DNA of 64,000 nucleotides from Streptomyces sp. NRRL B-24085 (GTDB lineage Bacteria; Actinomycetota; Actinomycetes; Streptomycetales; Streptomycetaceae): positions 62,001-126,000 of the forward strand of contig NZ_LJBR01000040.1 of NCBI RefSeq assembly GCF_001282115.1, written 5' to 3'. The position numbers were made by a program, and so were the translations under genes. Numbering within the stretch: the stretch's first letter is position 1; each line of letters starts with the position of its first letter. Below, piece after piece: positions 17,601 through 27,931 of this stretch. The notes under the pieces were generated by a model. That model had not been told where the DNA came from. It saw only the letters and a list, made by a program, of their open reading frames with translations, and did not search any database.

Positions 17601-19725
17601 CGCCGGCCGCCGACAGGACGCGGTCCGGGCGGATCGGCAGGTCGCGGTGGCGTACGCCGGTGGCGTGCCAGACGGCGTTCGCGATCGCGGCGGCCGCGCC
17701 CACGATGCCGACCTCGCCGATGCCCTTGATGCCGACCGGGTCGTCGGGGTCGGGGTCGTCCACCCAGACGGCCTCGACGTGCGGGACGTCGGCGTGCGCG
17801 GCGACGTGGTAGCCGGACAGGTCGGCGCCGTGGACACCGCCGCTCGCCGGGTCCCGGACGGCTTCCTCGTGCAGGGCCATGGACAGGCCCCAGATCATGC
17901 CGCCGACGAGCTGGTTGCGGGCGGTGAGCGGATTGACGATCCGGCCGGCGGCGAAGACGCCCAGCATGCGGCGCACCCTGATCTCACCGGTGGCCGGGTC
18001 GACGGCGACCTCGGCGAACTGGGCCCCGAAGGAGTGCCGTTCCTTCTGTGCGAGCGCGCCGACGGCCTCGGTGGTGTCCGACCGTGCGGTGATGCCCTGC
18101 GGCGGGATGTCCGCGCCGGGGGCGAGGCCGCGGCGCAGTTCCTCCGCGGCGGCCGTGACGGCCCAGGCCCAGGAGCGGGTGCCCGCGGAGCCGCCGGCGA
18201 TCATCGCGGGACCGAGGTCGCTGTCACCGATCCGCACACGGACGCGGTCGGTGGACACCTCCAGGGCGTCGGCGGCCACCATCGTGAGTGCGGTGCGGGC
18301 TCCGGTGCCGATGTCGGCGGCGTTGACACGGACCGTGAAGGTGCCGTCCGCCTGAGCCGTCACGGAGGCCGTGGAGGGCATGGCCATCGCCGGGAAGGAC
18401 GCGGCCGCGGTGCCCGTGCCCAGCAGCCAGCGCCCTTCGCGGCGCACGCCCGGGCGCGGGTCCCGCCGGGCCCAGCCGAACCTGCGGGCGCCTTCCCGGA
18501 AGCAGGCGATGAGGCTCCGCCCGGCGAACGGCAGCCCGGAGACCGGGCCCACCGCGGGTTCGTTGCGCAGACGCAGGTCGATCGGGTCGATCCCGCACTT
18601 CTCGGCGAGTTCGTCGAGCGCGGACTCCAGCGCGAACGAGCCCGGCGCCTCGCCCGGGGCGCGCATCCACGTCGGGGTGGGCACGTCGAGCCGTACCAGC
18701 CGGCTGACCGTGTGGTGGGCGTCGGCGGCGTACATGGACCGCCCGGCCGCGGCGCTCGCCTCGACGAACTCGTGCACGGTCGAGGTCTGGTTCAGGGAGC
18801 GGTGCTCCAGGACGCGCAGCCGCCCGTCCGGATCGGCGCCGAGACGGACCCGCTGCGCGGTGGGACTGCGGTAGCCGGCGAGCGAGAACATCTGCCGGCG
18901 GGTCATGACGACCCGCACGGGCCGGTGCAGCACGGTCGCCGCCATCACGGCGGCCACCTGGTGGGCCCGTACGCCCTTGCTGCCGAAGCCGCCGCCGACG
19001 TGCTCGGAGCGCACGCGCACGGAGCCCGGGTCCAGGGAGAACAGGTTCGCCAGCTCTGCCGCGACCCAGCCGGTGCCCTGGTTGGAGTCGACGACCTCCA
19101 GCCGGCCGCCCTCCCACCGGGCGGTCGCCGCGTGCGGCTCCATCGGGTTGTGGTGCTCCTCCGGGGTGGTGTACCGCGCGTCCACCACCACGGCTGACGC
19201 CGCGAGTTGCCGGTCCAGGTCACCCTTCTCCACCGCGGCCGGCAGGTGTCCGTCGACCGGGTACGCCTCGGCTTCGCGCCCGGCCGAGAACGCCACGTCG
19301 TGCGGCTCCTCCTCGTAGTGCACGACGAGCGTCTCGGCGGCCTCGCGGGCCTGTTCGGACGTCTCGGCGACGACCAGGGCCACCGGCCAGCCCAGGTGGG
19401 GCACCCGGTCGTGCTGGAAGAGGGCGGTGCTCGGGTCCGGCGGGACGCCCATCATGCCGACGAAGTCGGTGTCGACGCGCGGGGCGTTGTGGTGCGTGAG
19501 CACGGTGAGCACGCCGGGCATCGCGAGGACGGCCTCGGTGTCCAGGGCGCGGATACGGCCGCGGGCGACGGTGGACAGCACCAGCCAGCCGTGGGCGAGT
19601 TCGGCGAAAGGTATCTCGCCCGCGTACCGGGCGGCGCCGGTGACCTTGTCGTATCCCTCCACCCGGGTGTGGGCGGTGCCGGTCGCGCGTCCGGTGGCGG
19701 ACCGGCCGGTGGTGGCGGTGGTCAT
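17593..19725 (-). CDS. Molybdenum hydroxylase large subunit (PaoC/YagR-like)
   Basis: This 710-residue protein belongs to the xanthine dehydrogenase molybdopterin-binding family. It has the N-terminal ald/xan hammerhead domain (TRVEGYDKVTGAARYAGEI) and Moco-binding domains with GGGFGSKG, RAPGEAPGSFALE, and the C-terminal GIGEVG that provides the catalytic Glu. With its partners it should oxidise an aldehyde or N-heterocycle in the cytoplasm; the substrate cannot be read from sequence. Its start overlaps the stop of the FAD subunit gene (ATGA). Confidence 0.93.
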   Translation of the reverse strand: MTTATTGRSATGRATGTAHTRVEGYDKVTGAARYAGEIPFAELAHGWLVLSTVARGRIRALDTEAVLAMPGVLTVLTHHNAPRVDTDFVGMMGVPPDPSTALFQHDRVPHLGWPVALVVAETSEQAREAAETLVVHYEEEPHDVAFSAGREAEAYPVDGHLPAAVEKGDLDRQLAASAVVVDARYTTPEEHHNPMEPHAATARWEGGRLEVVDSNQGTGWVAAELANLFSLDPGSVRVRSEHVGGGFGSKGVRAHQVAAVMAATVLHRPVRVVMTRRQMFSLAGYRSPTAQRVRLGADPDGRLRVLEHRSLNQTSTVHEFVEASAAAGRSMYAADAHHTVSRLVRLDVPTPTWMRAPGEAPGSFALESALDELAEKCGIDPIDLRLRNEPAVGPVSGLPFAGRSLIACFREGARRFGWARRDPRPGVRREGRWLLGTGTAAASFPAMAMPSTASVTAQADGTFTVRVNAADIGTGARTALTMVAADALEVSTDRVRVRIGDSDLGPAMIAGGSAGTRSWAWAVTAAAEELRRGLAPGADIPPQGITARSDTTEAVGALAQKERHSFGAQFAEVAVDPATGEIRVRRMLGVFAAGRIVNPLTARNQLVGGMIWGLSMALHEEAVRDPASGGVHGADLSGYHVAAHADVPHVEAVWVDDPDPDDPVGIKGIGEVGIVGAAAAIANAVWHATGVRHRDLPIRPDRVLSAAGDA

Positions 19726-20714
19726 CGGGTGGCCTCCTCGGCGAGTTCGCTGAGCACGGCCACGACGAGGTTGCGCATCAAGGTCACCTTGTATCCGTTG
19801 CGGGGCAGGGGCCGGGCGGCCGCCAGTTCGGCGTCCGCGGCGGCCGCGAAGGTCTCGGCGCCGGCCGGGGCGCCCATCAGCACACGTTCGGCCGCCCGGG
19901 CCCGCCAGGGCCGGGAGGCGACGGCACCGAAGGCCAGCCGCGCGTCGTGCACGACACCGTCCCTGAGGTCGAGGGCGGCGGCGACCGAGCCGATGGCGAA
20001 GGCGTACGAGGCCCGCTCGCGCACCTTGCGGTAGCGGGAGTTGACCGCCGTGGCACTGGGCGGCAGGGTGACGGCCGTGATGAGGGCGCCGTGCGGCAGG
20101 GCGGTCTCCCGGTGCGGTGTCTCCCCTACGGGCAGGTAGAGGTCGGTGAGCGGCAGTTCACCGGGGCCGTCGGCCGTTTCGTAGGACACGCGGGTGTCGA
20201 ACGCGGTGAGGGCCACGCCCATGTCGGAGGGGTGGGTGGCGACGCAGTGACCGGAGGCGCCGAGGATGGCGTGATTGTGGTGCTCGCCGGTGAGGGCGGG
20301 GCAGCCGCTGCCCGGATCGCGCTTGTTGCAGGGCGAGTTGACGTCGGTGAAGTAGCCGCAGCGGGTGCGCTGGAGCAGGTTGCCGCCGACGGTGGCCATG
20401 TTGCGCAGCTGCCCGGAGGCGCCGGCCAGTACCGCCTGGGCCAGGGCCGGGTAGCGCCGCCGGACCTCGGGGTGGGCGGCCAGGTCGCTGTTGGTGACGG
20501 TCGCACCGATGCGCAGTCCGCCGTCGGGCGTCGACTCGATCCCGTCCAGGGGCAGTTCGCGTACGTCGACGAGGCGGCCCGGCCGTTCGACACCGGTCTT
20601 CATCAGGTCGACCAGGTTGGTGCCGCCGCCCAGGAAGCGGGCGTCCGGGTCACCGTCGAGCAGTGCGACGGCGCCGGGGACGTCGTAGGCGCGGCTGTAG
20701 CCGAACTCCCTCAT
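19722..20714 (-). CDS. Molybdenum hydroxylase FAD-binding subunit (PaoB/YagS-like)
   Basis: This 330-residue protein has an FAD-binding PCMH-type N-terminus (FLGGGTNLVDLMK, then ATVGGNLLQRTRC) and a CO-dehydrogenase flavoprotein C-terminal domain. The cysteine-rich insert RCGYFTDVNSPCNKRD continuing to a further Cys matches the additional [4Fe-4S] site of PaoB-type subunits. It passes electrons between the 2Fe-2S subunit and the acceptor. The ATG overlaps the stop of the 2Fe-2S gene. Confidence 0.93.
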   Translation of the reverse strand: MREFGYSRAYDVPGAVALLDGDPDARFLGGGTNLVDLMKTGVERPGRLVDVRELPLDGIESTPDGGLRIGATVTNSDLAAHPEVRRRYPALAQAVLAGASGQLRNMATVGGNLLQRTRCGYFTDVNSPCNKRDPGSGCPALTGEHHNHAILGASGHCVATHPSDMGVALTAFDTRVSYETADGPGELPLTDLYLPVGETPHRETALPHGALITAVTLPPSATAVNSRYRKVRERASYAFAIGSVAAALDLRDGVVHDARLAFGAVASRPWRARAAERVLMGAPAGAETFAAAADAELAAARPLPRNGYKVTLMRNLVVAVLSELAEEATR

Positions 20715-21253
20715 GCCGCAGCTCCGTTCGCCTCGGCGGCGCGGGCCATGGCCTGGACGATGGACACGTACGCGCCGCAGCGGCACAGGTTTCCGCTCAT
20801 CCGCTCGCGGATCTCCTCGGGGGTCAGGGGCGGTGGTCCCGCCTCGGGCCGCAGGTCGGCGGTGGCCGCGCTCGGCCAGCCCGCGGCGTGCTCCTCGATG
20901 ACGGCGATGGCCGAACAGATCTGTCCGGGCGTGCAGTAGCCGCACTGGAAGCCGTCGAGTTCGAGGAACGCCTGCTGCACCGGGTGCAACCGGTCGCCGT
21001 CGGCCACGCCCTCGACGGTGGTGATCTCGCGTCCTTCTGCCGCTACCGCCAGTTGCAGGCAGGCCAGTCCGCGGCGGCCGTCGATCAGAACGGTGCAGGC
21101 GCCGCACTGCCCCTGGTCGCAGCCCTTCTTGGTGCCGGTCAGGTCGAGCCGTTCCCGCAGGGCGTCGAGCAGGGTGGTGCGGTGGTCGACGGTCAGCGTG
21201 TACTTCTCGCCGTTGACGGACAGGGTGAGGTCGCTGGACGTCGATGAGGCCAT
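20711..21253 (-). CDS. Molybdenum hydroxylase 2Fe-2S subunit (PaoA/YagT-like)
   Basis: This 180-residue subunit carries two [2Fe-2S] centres: a plant-ferredoxin type (GCDQGQCGACTVL, then Cys in LACL) and a helical domain (CGYCTPGQICSA, then CRCGAY). GAAGG lies upstream of the ATG. It lacks the long Tat leader of E. coli PaoA, so the complex is probably cytoplasmic here. It is the first gene of the operon, whose promoter region carries a large palindrome next to a divergent TetR gene. Confidence 0.94.
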   Translation of the reverse strand: MASSTSSDLTLSVNGEKYTLTVDHRTTLLDALRERLDLTGTKKGCDQGQCGACTVLIDGRRGLACLQLAVAAEGREITTVEGVADGDRLHPVQQAFLELDGFQCGYCTPGQICSAIAVIEEHAAGWPSAATADLRPEAGPPPLTPEEIRERMSGNLCRCGAYVSIVQAMARAAEANGAAA

Positions 21254-21411
21254 GGAAGCCTTCTCTCTCACGTGGTGAGGCGGTCGGTGTCGGGCAAGCG
21301 GCGCAGCGTCTGGCGCCGCCGGTGCGCGACCGTGCAGGATGCGGGGCAGGCGGGCAGCTTCTGGCCGCCCCGGGCTGTCCCGCACGGACGGCACGCCGAT
21401 ACGATGGGACA

Positions 21412-21459
21412 AGCGGACAGTTGTCCGTTACCCGGAAACGTAACGGACAACTGTCCGCT
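21412..21459. promoter_or_regulatory. Double palindromic operator between oxidase operon and tetR
   Basis: A perfect 20-bp inverted repeat (AGCGGACAGTTGTCCGTTAC and its complement) flanks 8 bases. Each arm itself contains GGACA-NN-TGTCC, so the element holds two copies of one dyad. Placed between the divergent operon (start 21253) and tetR (start 21501), it is very likely the binding site of that TetR protein. Confidence 0.85.
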
Positions 21460-21500
21460 CAACAAGGACCGGGTTTCGGCCATCACCGCGAGGAGGGCCC

Positions 21501-22091
21501 ATGGGCCAGAACAGGGACGTGCCCCTGCGCTCGGACGCGCAGCGCAACCGCGCGCGCATCCTGGAGGTGGCACTGGCCGAACTGACCCGCTCGGCCGACA
21601 CCCCGCTGAGCACCATCGCCAAGAAGGCCGGGGTCGGGCAGGGCACGTTCTACCGCCACTTCCCCACCCGTGAGGCCCTGGTCCTGGAGATCTACCGCCA
21701 CGAGATGCAGCAGGTCGCCGACACCGCGGCGCGACTGCTGTGCAGCCGGGAACCCGACGTGGCGCTGCGCGAGTGGATGGACGGGCTCGCCCGGTTCGCC
21801 ATGACCAAGGCGGGGCTGGCCGACGCGATCCGGCAGGCGACCGGCGCGCCAGGCGTACAGAAGCCGGGCCACGCCCCGGTGACCGAGGCGGCCGAGTGCC
21901 TGCTCCGCGCCGCTGAGCAGGCCGGCGTCATCCGCCCCGGGATCACGGTCGACGACCTGTTTCTCGCCATCGGAGGCCTGTGGACGCTCGACCCGCACGG
22001 CGACTGGCAGTCCCGGGCGACCCGCCTCCTGGACCTCGTCATGGACGCGCTCCGCGCCGGAGCGCCCGGTCGGCCGGAAGAAGGGCCCTGA
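21501..22091 (+). CDS. TetR-family repressor, divergent from the molybdenum hydroxylase operon
   Basis: This 196-residue regulator has an N-terminal helix-turn-helix (TPLSTIAKKAGVGQGTFYRH) and a C-terminal effector domain rich in Ala and Leu. GAGGAGG lies upstream of the ATG. It is expected to repress its own gene and the divergent oxidase operon through the 20-bp inverted repeat at 21412-21459; the inducer may be an enzyme substrate. Confidence 0.92.
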   Translation: MGQNRDVPLRSDAQRNRARILEVALAELTRSADTPLSTIAKKAGVGQGTFYRHFPTREALVLEIYRHEMQQVADTAARLLCSREPDVALREWMDGLARFAMTKAGLADAIRQATGAPGVQKPGHAPVTEAAECLLRAAEQAGVIRPGITVDDLFLAIGGLWTLDPHGDWQSRATRLLDLVMDALRAGAPGRPEEGP

Positions 22092-22169
22092 CGGCGGACA
22101 CGGTCCGGCCGACCGGGATTTGCCCACCCCACCGGACGGCCCGCGCACCCTGCCGCCGGAACACCCTGG

Positions 22170-22194
22170 AGCCCAGCCGGCGTGCGGCTGGGCT
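22170..22194. terminator. Hairpin between convergent tetR and arabinofuranosidase genes
   Basis: A perfect 10-bp stem (AGCCCAGCCG and its complement) closes a 5-base loop GCGTG. It can serve both converging genes. Confidence 0.75.
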
Positions 22195-22224
22195 GCGGGG
22201 GGCCGTGGGTGTCGGCCGGGTGTG

Positions 22225-24360
<2,136 letters not shown>

Positions 24361-25389
24361 TCAGGGGACGTCGGGGTTGAGGAGGCCTTGCTGGGTGAGG
24401 AGGACTCCGAGTTGGAACCGGCTCTCCGCTCCGGTGGACTCCATCATGTCGGCGATGTGGCGGCGGACGCTGCGCAGGGACATGCCGAGGCGGCGGGCGA
24501 TGGTCTCGTCCTTGAGGCCGGCGCCCATGAGTTTGACGATGGTGCGGTCTATGTCCTTGGAGACCGCTTCGAGTCCGTCGATCGCGGCCTCGGAGAAGGG
24601 CTGCGCCAGGCTCCAGGTCTGCTCGAAGATGTCGCACAGGTACCGGACGATCGAGGGTTCCCTGATCAGCACGGCTCCCCAGGCGTGGGAGGCGTCGGGG
24701 ATGAAGGCGACCTCGCGGTCGTAGACGATCAGTCGTCCGAAGAGTTCGTGCGCGGTGCGGTACTGCGCGCCCAGCGCCGACACGGCGGCGACGTAGGACT
24801 GGCTCGGTCCGTTGAACCGTGCGGTGTGGTGGTAGAGCGTGCGCATCTGCACGCCCCGGCGCAGCAGTGCCGTGTCGCGGGCCAGCGCGTCGGCCAGCGC
24901 TTCCGGGTCGCGGCTGCCGCCCGGCTGGCTGGTCAGCAGCTCCCGCCGGCACTGCGCGGAGGCGCGGTTGAGCGCAACCCGCACCTCGTCGACCCGCGGG
25001 ATCAGCTCGAGGAGCGCGTTCCGTCGGCTCAGACCATTGACGTAGTGCTCGCGCAGACCGGCGAAGCGCTCGCGCACTTCTTCCAGCAGCCTCTTCTGGT
25101 TCCTGATCTTCTCTTCGATCGAGCTGGTCGCCACCGCGGCCAGCAGATCAGGATCCACCGCTCGCAACAGGACGGGATCCTCGCCCGACCGGTGCACCAA
25201 CCGCCGCTCCAGCAGCGCCTCCAGCGCCTCCTTGACCTCCTGAGGCGTTAAGTCCAGTTCGGCGGAGGCGGCGTCGACATCCATTCGCTCATGCACCGCG
25301 ACCCAGCCGTACACACTCGCCTCGGCTTTCGACGGGCGAGTGATCCCCGTCACGCCCAGGGCTCCGCCACCCGAAGAGATCTGCACCAC
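24361..25389 (-). CDS. TrmB/LuxR-type transcriptional regulator
   Basis: The protein is 342 residues from the GTG at 25389, where GAGAAAGG lies five bases upstream. The frame stays open to a TTG at 25479. The N-terminal region (about 10-70, with ASVYGWVAVHERMDVDAASAEL split over a winged helix) resembles TrmB-like DNA-binding domains. The middle is helical. The C-terminus is a LuxR-type helix-turn-helix (LKDETIARRLGMSLRSVRRHI) ending MMESTGAESRFQLG. Such two-headed regulators are common in Streptomyces, often near secondary-metabolite genes. Its target is unknown. Confidence 0.85.
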   Translation of the reverse strand: MVQISSGGGALGVTGITRPSKAEASVYGWVAVHERMDVDAASAELDLTPQEVKEALEALLERRLVHRSGEDPVLLRAVDPDLLAAVATSSIEEKIRNQKRLLEEVRERFAGLREHYVNGLSRRNALLELIPRVDEVRVALNRASAQCRRELLTSQPGGSRDPEALADALARDTALLRRGVQMRTLYHHTARFNGPSQSYVAAVSALGAQYRTAHELFGRLIVYDREVAFIPDASHAWGAVLIREPSIVRYLCDIFEQTWSLAQPFSEAAIDGLEAVSKDIDRTIVKLMGAGLKDETIARRLGMSLRSVRRHIADMMESTGAESRFQLGVLLTQQGLLNPDVP

Positions 25390-25575
25390 CAAGGCCTTTC
25401 TCACAGCGCCGACCAACTCGTCGGGGCACACACGGCAACGCCACCCAGCTTCCCCCACCTGTCCACAGAAGATCGACAAGTGGTTGCGCCTTTAACAAAC
25501 TTTGGCGGAGGCGTGTCGTACATCAACCCTTCGAGTCTCGCCCTCGGGCGTCATCCACGGACGAGGGACGACCGG

Positions 25576-26124
25576 TCACAGAGTCGTCCGCGGAGCGGCG
25601 GGGACCAGGCCCAGTTGCAGCACCGTCGAGGGCGATCGCCCGCCGGTGAGGGAGAACGGGTAACTGCGAGGCACGTACAGGACCTCACCCACGCGCATGC
25701 GCAGCGTCAACGGCAGATGGCGCCTCGGCGGGGCCGCCGAGGCGGACCGCACCGAGCACTCCAGCCCGCCCCGGATCGTGATCAGCAGGGTGTCGGCGTC
25801 CGCCAGCAGGCCCTCCCGGGTCTCCCCGGCGGCCAGGTCCTGGAAGGCGACTCGCACGGCCGAGGCTCCGACCAGTGTCCGTAGCCGTTCGGCCACCAGG
25901 CGCACCAAGGGCCGGGTGTCTTCGTTCGTGTGCCGGTCGGCGGGCCGGTCCGGTGCGGTGCCGGCCGCGAGGGCGCGCTCATGCTCCGTCCTCAGCCGCC
26001 TGAGCACTCCGTCGGCGTTGCGCGGCCAGACCAGGGCCGGACCCACCTCTTGATGGGTGGCCACACACTCGGCCATGTCGCGGAAGAACATGTCCTCGTC
26101 TTCGTTCTCGCCGGGAGCGGGCAT
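25576..26124 (-). CDS. Degenerate JmjC-like cupin protein
   Basis: This 182-residue protein aligns by eye with the JmjC-like protein encoded at 27932. LLADADTLLITIRGGLECSV matches HRDDADVLVVQIEGSKQWSV, and VGEVLYVPRSYPF matches AGEVLYIPRGFAH. The Fe(II) ligands are replaced: the HxD motif becomes LADA-like and the distal His becomes Phe. It is probably a non-catalytic paralogue or a partner of the intact protein. An upstream start at 26262 is possible; the ATG at 26124 fits the expected length better. It is divergent from the small peptide gene at 26487. Confidence 0.6.
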   Translation of the reverse strand: MPAPGENEDEDMFFRDMAECVATHQEVGPALVWPRNADGVLRRLRTEHERALAAGTAPDRPADRHTNEDTRPLVRLVAERLRTLVGASAVRVAFQDLAAGETREGLLADADTLLITIRGGLECSVRSASAAPPRRHLPLTLRMRVGEVLYVPRSYPFSLTGGRSPSTVLQLGLVPAAPRTTL

Positions 26125-26259
26125 CGTCGCAGCAATCCTTGGCCGTCGAGGTGGGTATGTGACGGAAGCACCGATCGTCGCTCGGGGCTCGAAGTACGCA
26201 GCCGCGTCCGGCAGATGGGAGCCGCCCCATGGTCGTCGAGAGGCCGGGCACACACGAGT

Positions 26260-26285
26260 CACGTGTTCCCGGTACCGGACACGTG
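26260..26285. promoter_or_regulatory. Inverted CACGTGT / ACACGTG element
   Basis: CACGTGT at 26260 and its complement at 26279 flank a central CCGGTACCGG palindrome, giving a nearly symmetric element. It lies in the 362-bp gap between the divergent cupin gene and small peptide gene and may be a regulator site. The rest of the gap shows no gene. Confidence 0.4.
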
Positions 26286-26486
26286 TCCTGCCGGGCGATG
26301 TCCCCGCGGTCCCAGGATTCGAGCTCTATGTCCCTTTCCTGGGCCGTAGCCGGATTTTTCTCCGCGACGCCTTGTTGCGTGGCAACTTGGTGACAGCTCT
26401 GGTCGTTGGAGCGGCCGCTGTCGGCACGGCAATCTGGTGGCACGACAACGGTCGCCTCTCGGCACGAACAAGTACAGGAGTCAGTA

Positions 26487-26666
26487 ATGCGTCACGCGCT
26501 CGCCACCGTGATGATGGTCGCCGCAGCCCTCGGGTTGCTCGGTCAAGTGACGGGTGCCACCCCGTTCGGCGAGGCAGGTCCACAGGACGCGCAGCACGTG
26601 GCCACGCTGGCGGGCGGCGGCAACGGCGGCGCCGGCGGCAACGACGACTCGGGCTGGGGCGGCTGA
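26487..26666 (+). CDS. Small secreted Gly-rich peptide
   Basis: A 59-residue frame starts at ATG with AGGAG nine bases upstream. The first about 23 residues form a signal peptide (MRHALATVMMVAAALGLLG, cleavage after TGA or thereabouts). The mature part is short and ends in a Gly-Asn-Asp-rich tail (GGGNGGAGGNDDSGWGG). I recognise no family. The tail resembles flexible Gly-rich peptides or a small modified-peptide core. It lies between two JmjC/cupin genes and next to an LmbU-type regulator, at the left edge of the biosynthetic cluster. Confidence 0.65.
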   Translation: MRHALATVMMVAAALGLLGQVTGATPFGEAGPQDAQHVATLAGGGNGGAGGNDDSGWGG

Positions 26667-26829
26667 TCCAGGGACCTGCCTCTGGTCTCCGGCCGGGTGA
26701 TCAACTGCGGGGCTTCGTCCCGCACACCACGGGCCCACGGCGTACGGCCGGGGCCCGTGTCCCCCACCGGACCGGCCAGGCGGGTGGCCTCTACACCGGC
26801 ACGTACCCGTGAAGCGAAGGACACGCCCC

Positions 26830-27537
26830 ATGCCCCATGGTTCCGGCGCAGGCCCGCTCCAACCGCAGACGGCTGCACCGCCGACGGCTCGCCGACGCGC
26901 CCGTCCGGAGGCGCCGGCCCACGCAGGACACCACCGCGAACCCCGGCAACCCGGCACCAGGCCCGTCGGGGCATCGGCTGCCGGCGCGGGGCTCGGCATC
27001 GGCCAGACACGGCGCACCGCGCTGCTTCTGCCCGACGGCCTGTCCTTCTCGGCGTGGTCGCAGCTCGGCCACCGGCTGCACCGCCTCGCGGACTCCGCCG
27101 CCTGGTGGGCGGGGGACTGGCTGGTGTACGGCAGCACGGCGTTCCCCGACCGCTACCGGCAGGCGGCCGAGGCGACAGCACTCGACTACCAGACGCTGCG
27201 CAACTACGCCTGGGTGGCACGCAAGGTCGAAGTCGGCCGCCGCCGGGCCGAACTGAGCTTCCAGCACCATCAGGAAGTGGCCGCCCTGGCACCCGACGAC
27301 CAGGACCACTGGCTGGGCCAGGCCGCCGAGCACGGCTGGTCGAAGGCCGAACTCCGGCACCGTCTGCGTGCGGTGAACGGAAGCACCTCTTCCCGCCCCA
27401 GACCCTCCACGCGCCTGCTGCTGGACGTGGACGGCGAGCGCTGGGGCAGGTGGCAGCGTGCGGCCGCCGCGGAGGACGGTGACGTCGCGGCATGGCTGCG
27501 CCGGTTGGCGGACCGGGCGGCGGACGCGAGCCGCTGA
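26830..27537 (+). CDS. LmbU-family pathway regulator
   Basis: This 235-residue protein starts at an ATG with GAAGGA eight bases upstream. After a disordered Ala/Pro/Arg-rich N-terminus (about 1-60) it has the family block: LPDGLSFSAWSQLGHRL, AWWAGDWLVYGS, YRQAAEATALDYQTLRNYAW and FQHHQEVAAL. LmbU is the DNA-binding activator of lincomycin biosynthesis and relatives occur in many actinobacterial clusters. An exact CTCGCCGGCGAG palindrome, containing the core reported for LmbU, lies downstream at 28982 before the precursor-peptide operon. The long N-terminal extension is unusual. Confidence 0.88.
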   Translation: MPHGSGAGPLQPQTAAPPTARRRARPEAPAHAGHHREPRQPGTRPVGASAAGAGLGIGQTRRTALLLPDGLSFSAWSQLGHRLHRLADSAAWWAGDWLVYGSTAFPDRYRQAAEATALDYQTLRNYAWVARKVEVGRRRAELSFQHHQEVAALAPDDQDHWLGQAAEHGWSKAELRHRLRAVNGSTSSRPRPSTRLLLDVDGERWGRWQRAAAAEDGDVAAWLRRLADRAADASR

Positions 27538-27640
27538 AGCGTTCCACCGCCGGCGTTCCGTCACCGTCGCCAGAACGCCGCCGTCCCACCGGTCCGGAGA
27601 GTCGTCCGACGCGCACGCGCACGCGGGGCGGCGGGCCGAC

Positions 27641-27800
27641 CGCGTCGGGGGTCACGCCTGTGGCGCCGCGCCCCGGCCGGTGGCACTGTCCCGGCGGACC
27701 GCGTCGGCGGTCACGCCTGTGGCGCCGTGCCCCGGCCGGTGGCACTGTCCCGGCCGACCGCGTCGGCGGTCACGCCTGTGACGCCACGCCCCGGCCGACA
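27641..27800. repeat. 59-bp tandem repeat, about 2.7 copies
   Basis: A unit beginning CGCGTCGG and continuing GTCACGCCTGTGGCGCCG starts at 27641, 27700 and 27759, exactly 59 bases apart, with few mismatches; the third copy is truncated. It lies in the 394-bp gap between the LmbU and JmjC genes. No gene is supported there. Confidence 0.85.
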
Positions 27801-27931
27801 CCACCGGCCTGCCTGCGCACCGCGGTCAGGTGCGAAGGCGAGGTGCCGGTCCCGAGAACCTGTGACTGTTCGCCCGGTGATGACCGGGAGAGCCTTGAGG
27901 GGACAAGCCTGTCCCGGCCAGGAGGATGCAT

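Noticed and set aside
26837-27256. Alternative frame within the LmbU gene
   Set aside because: The LmbU family motifs lie in the other frame, which has the better ribosome-binding site.
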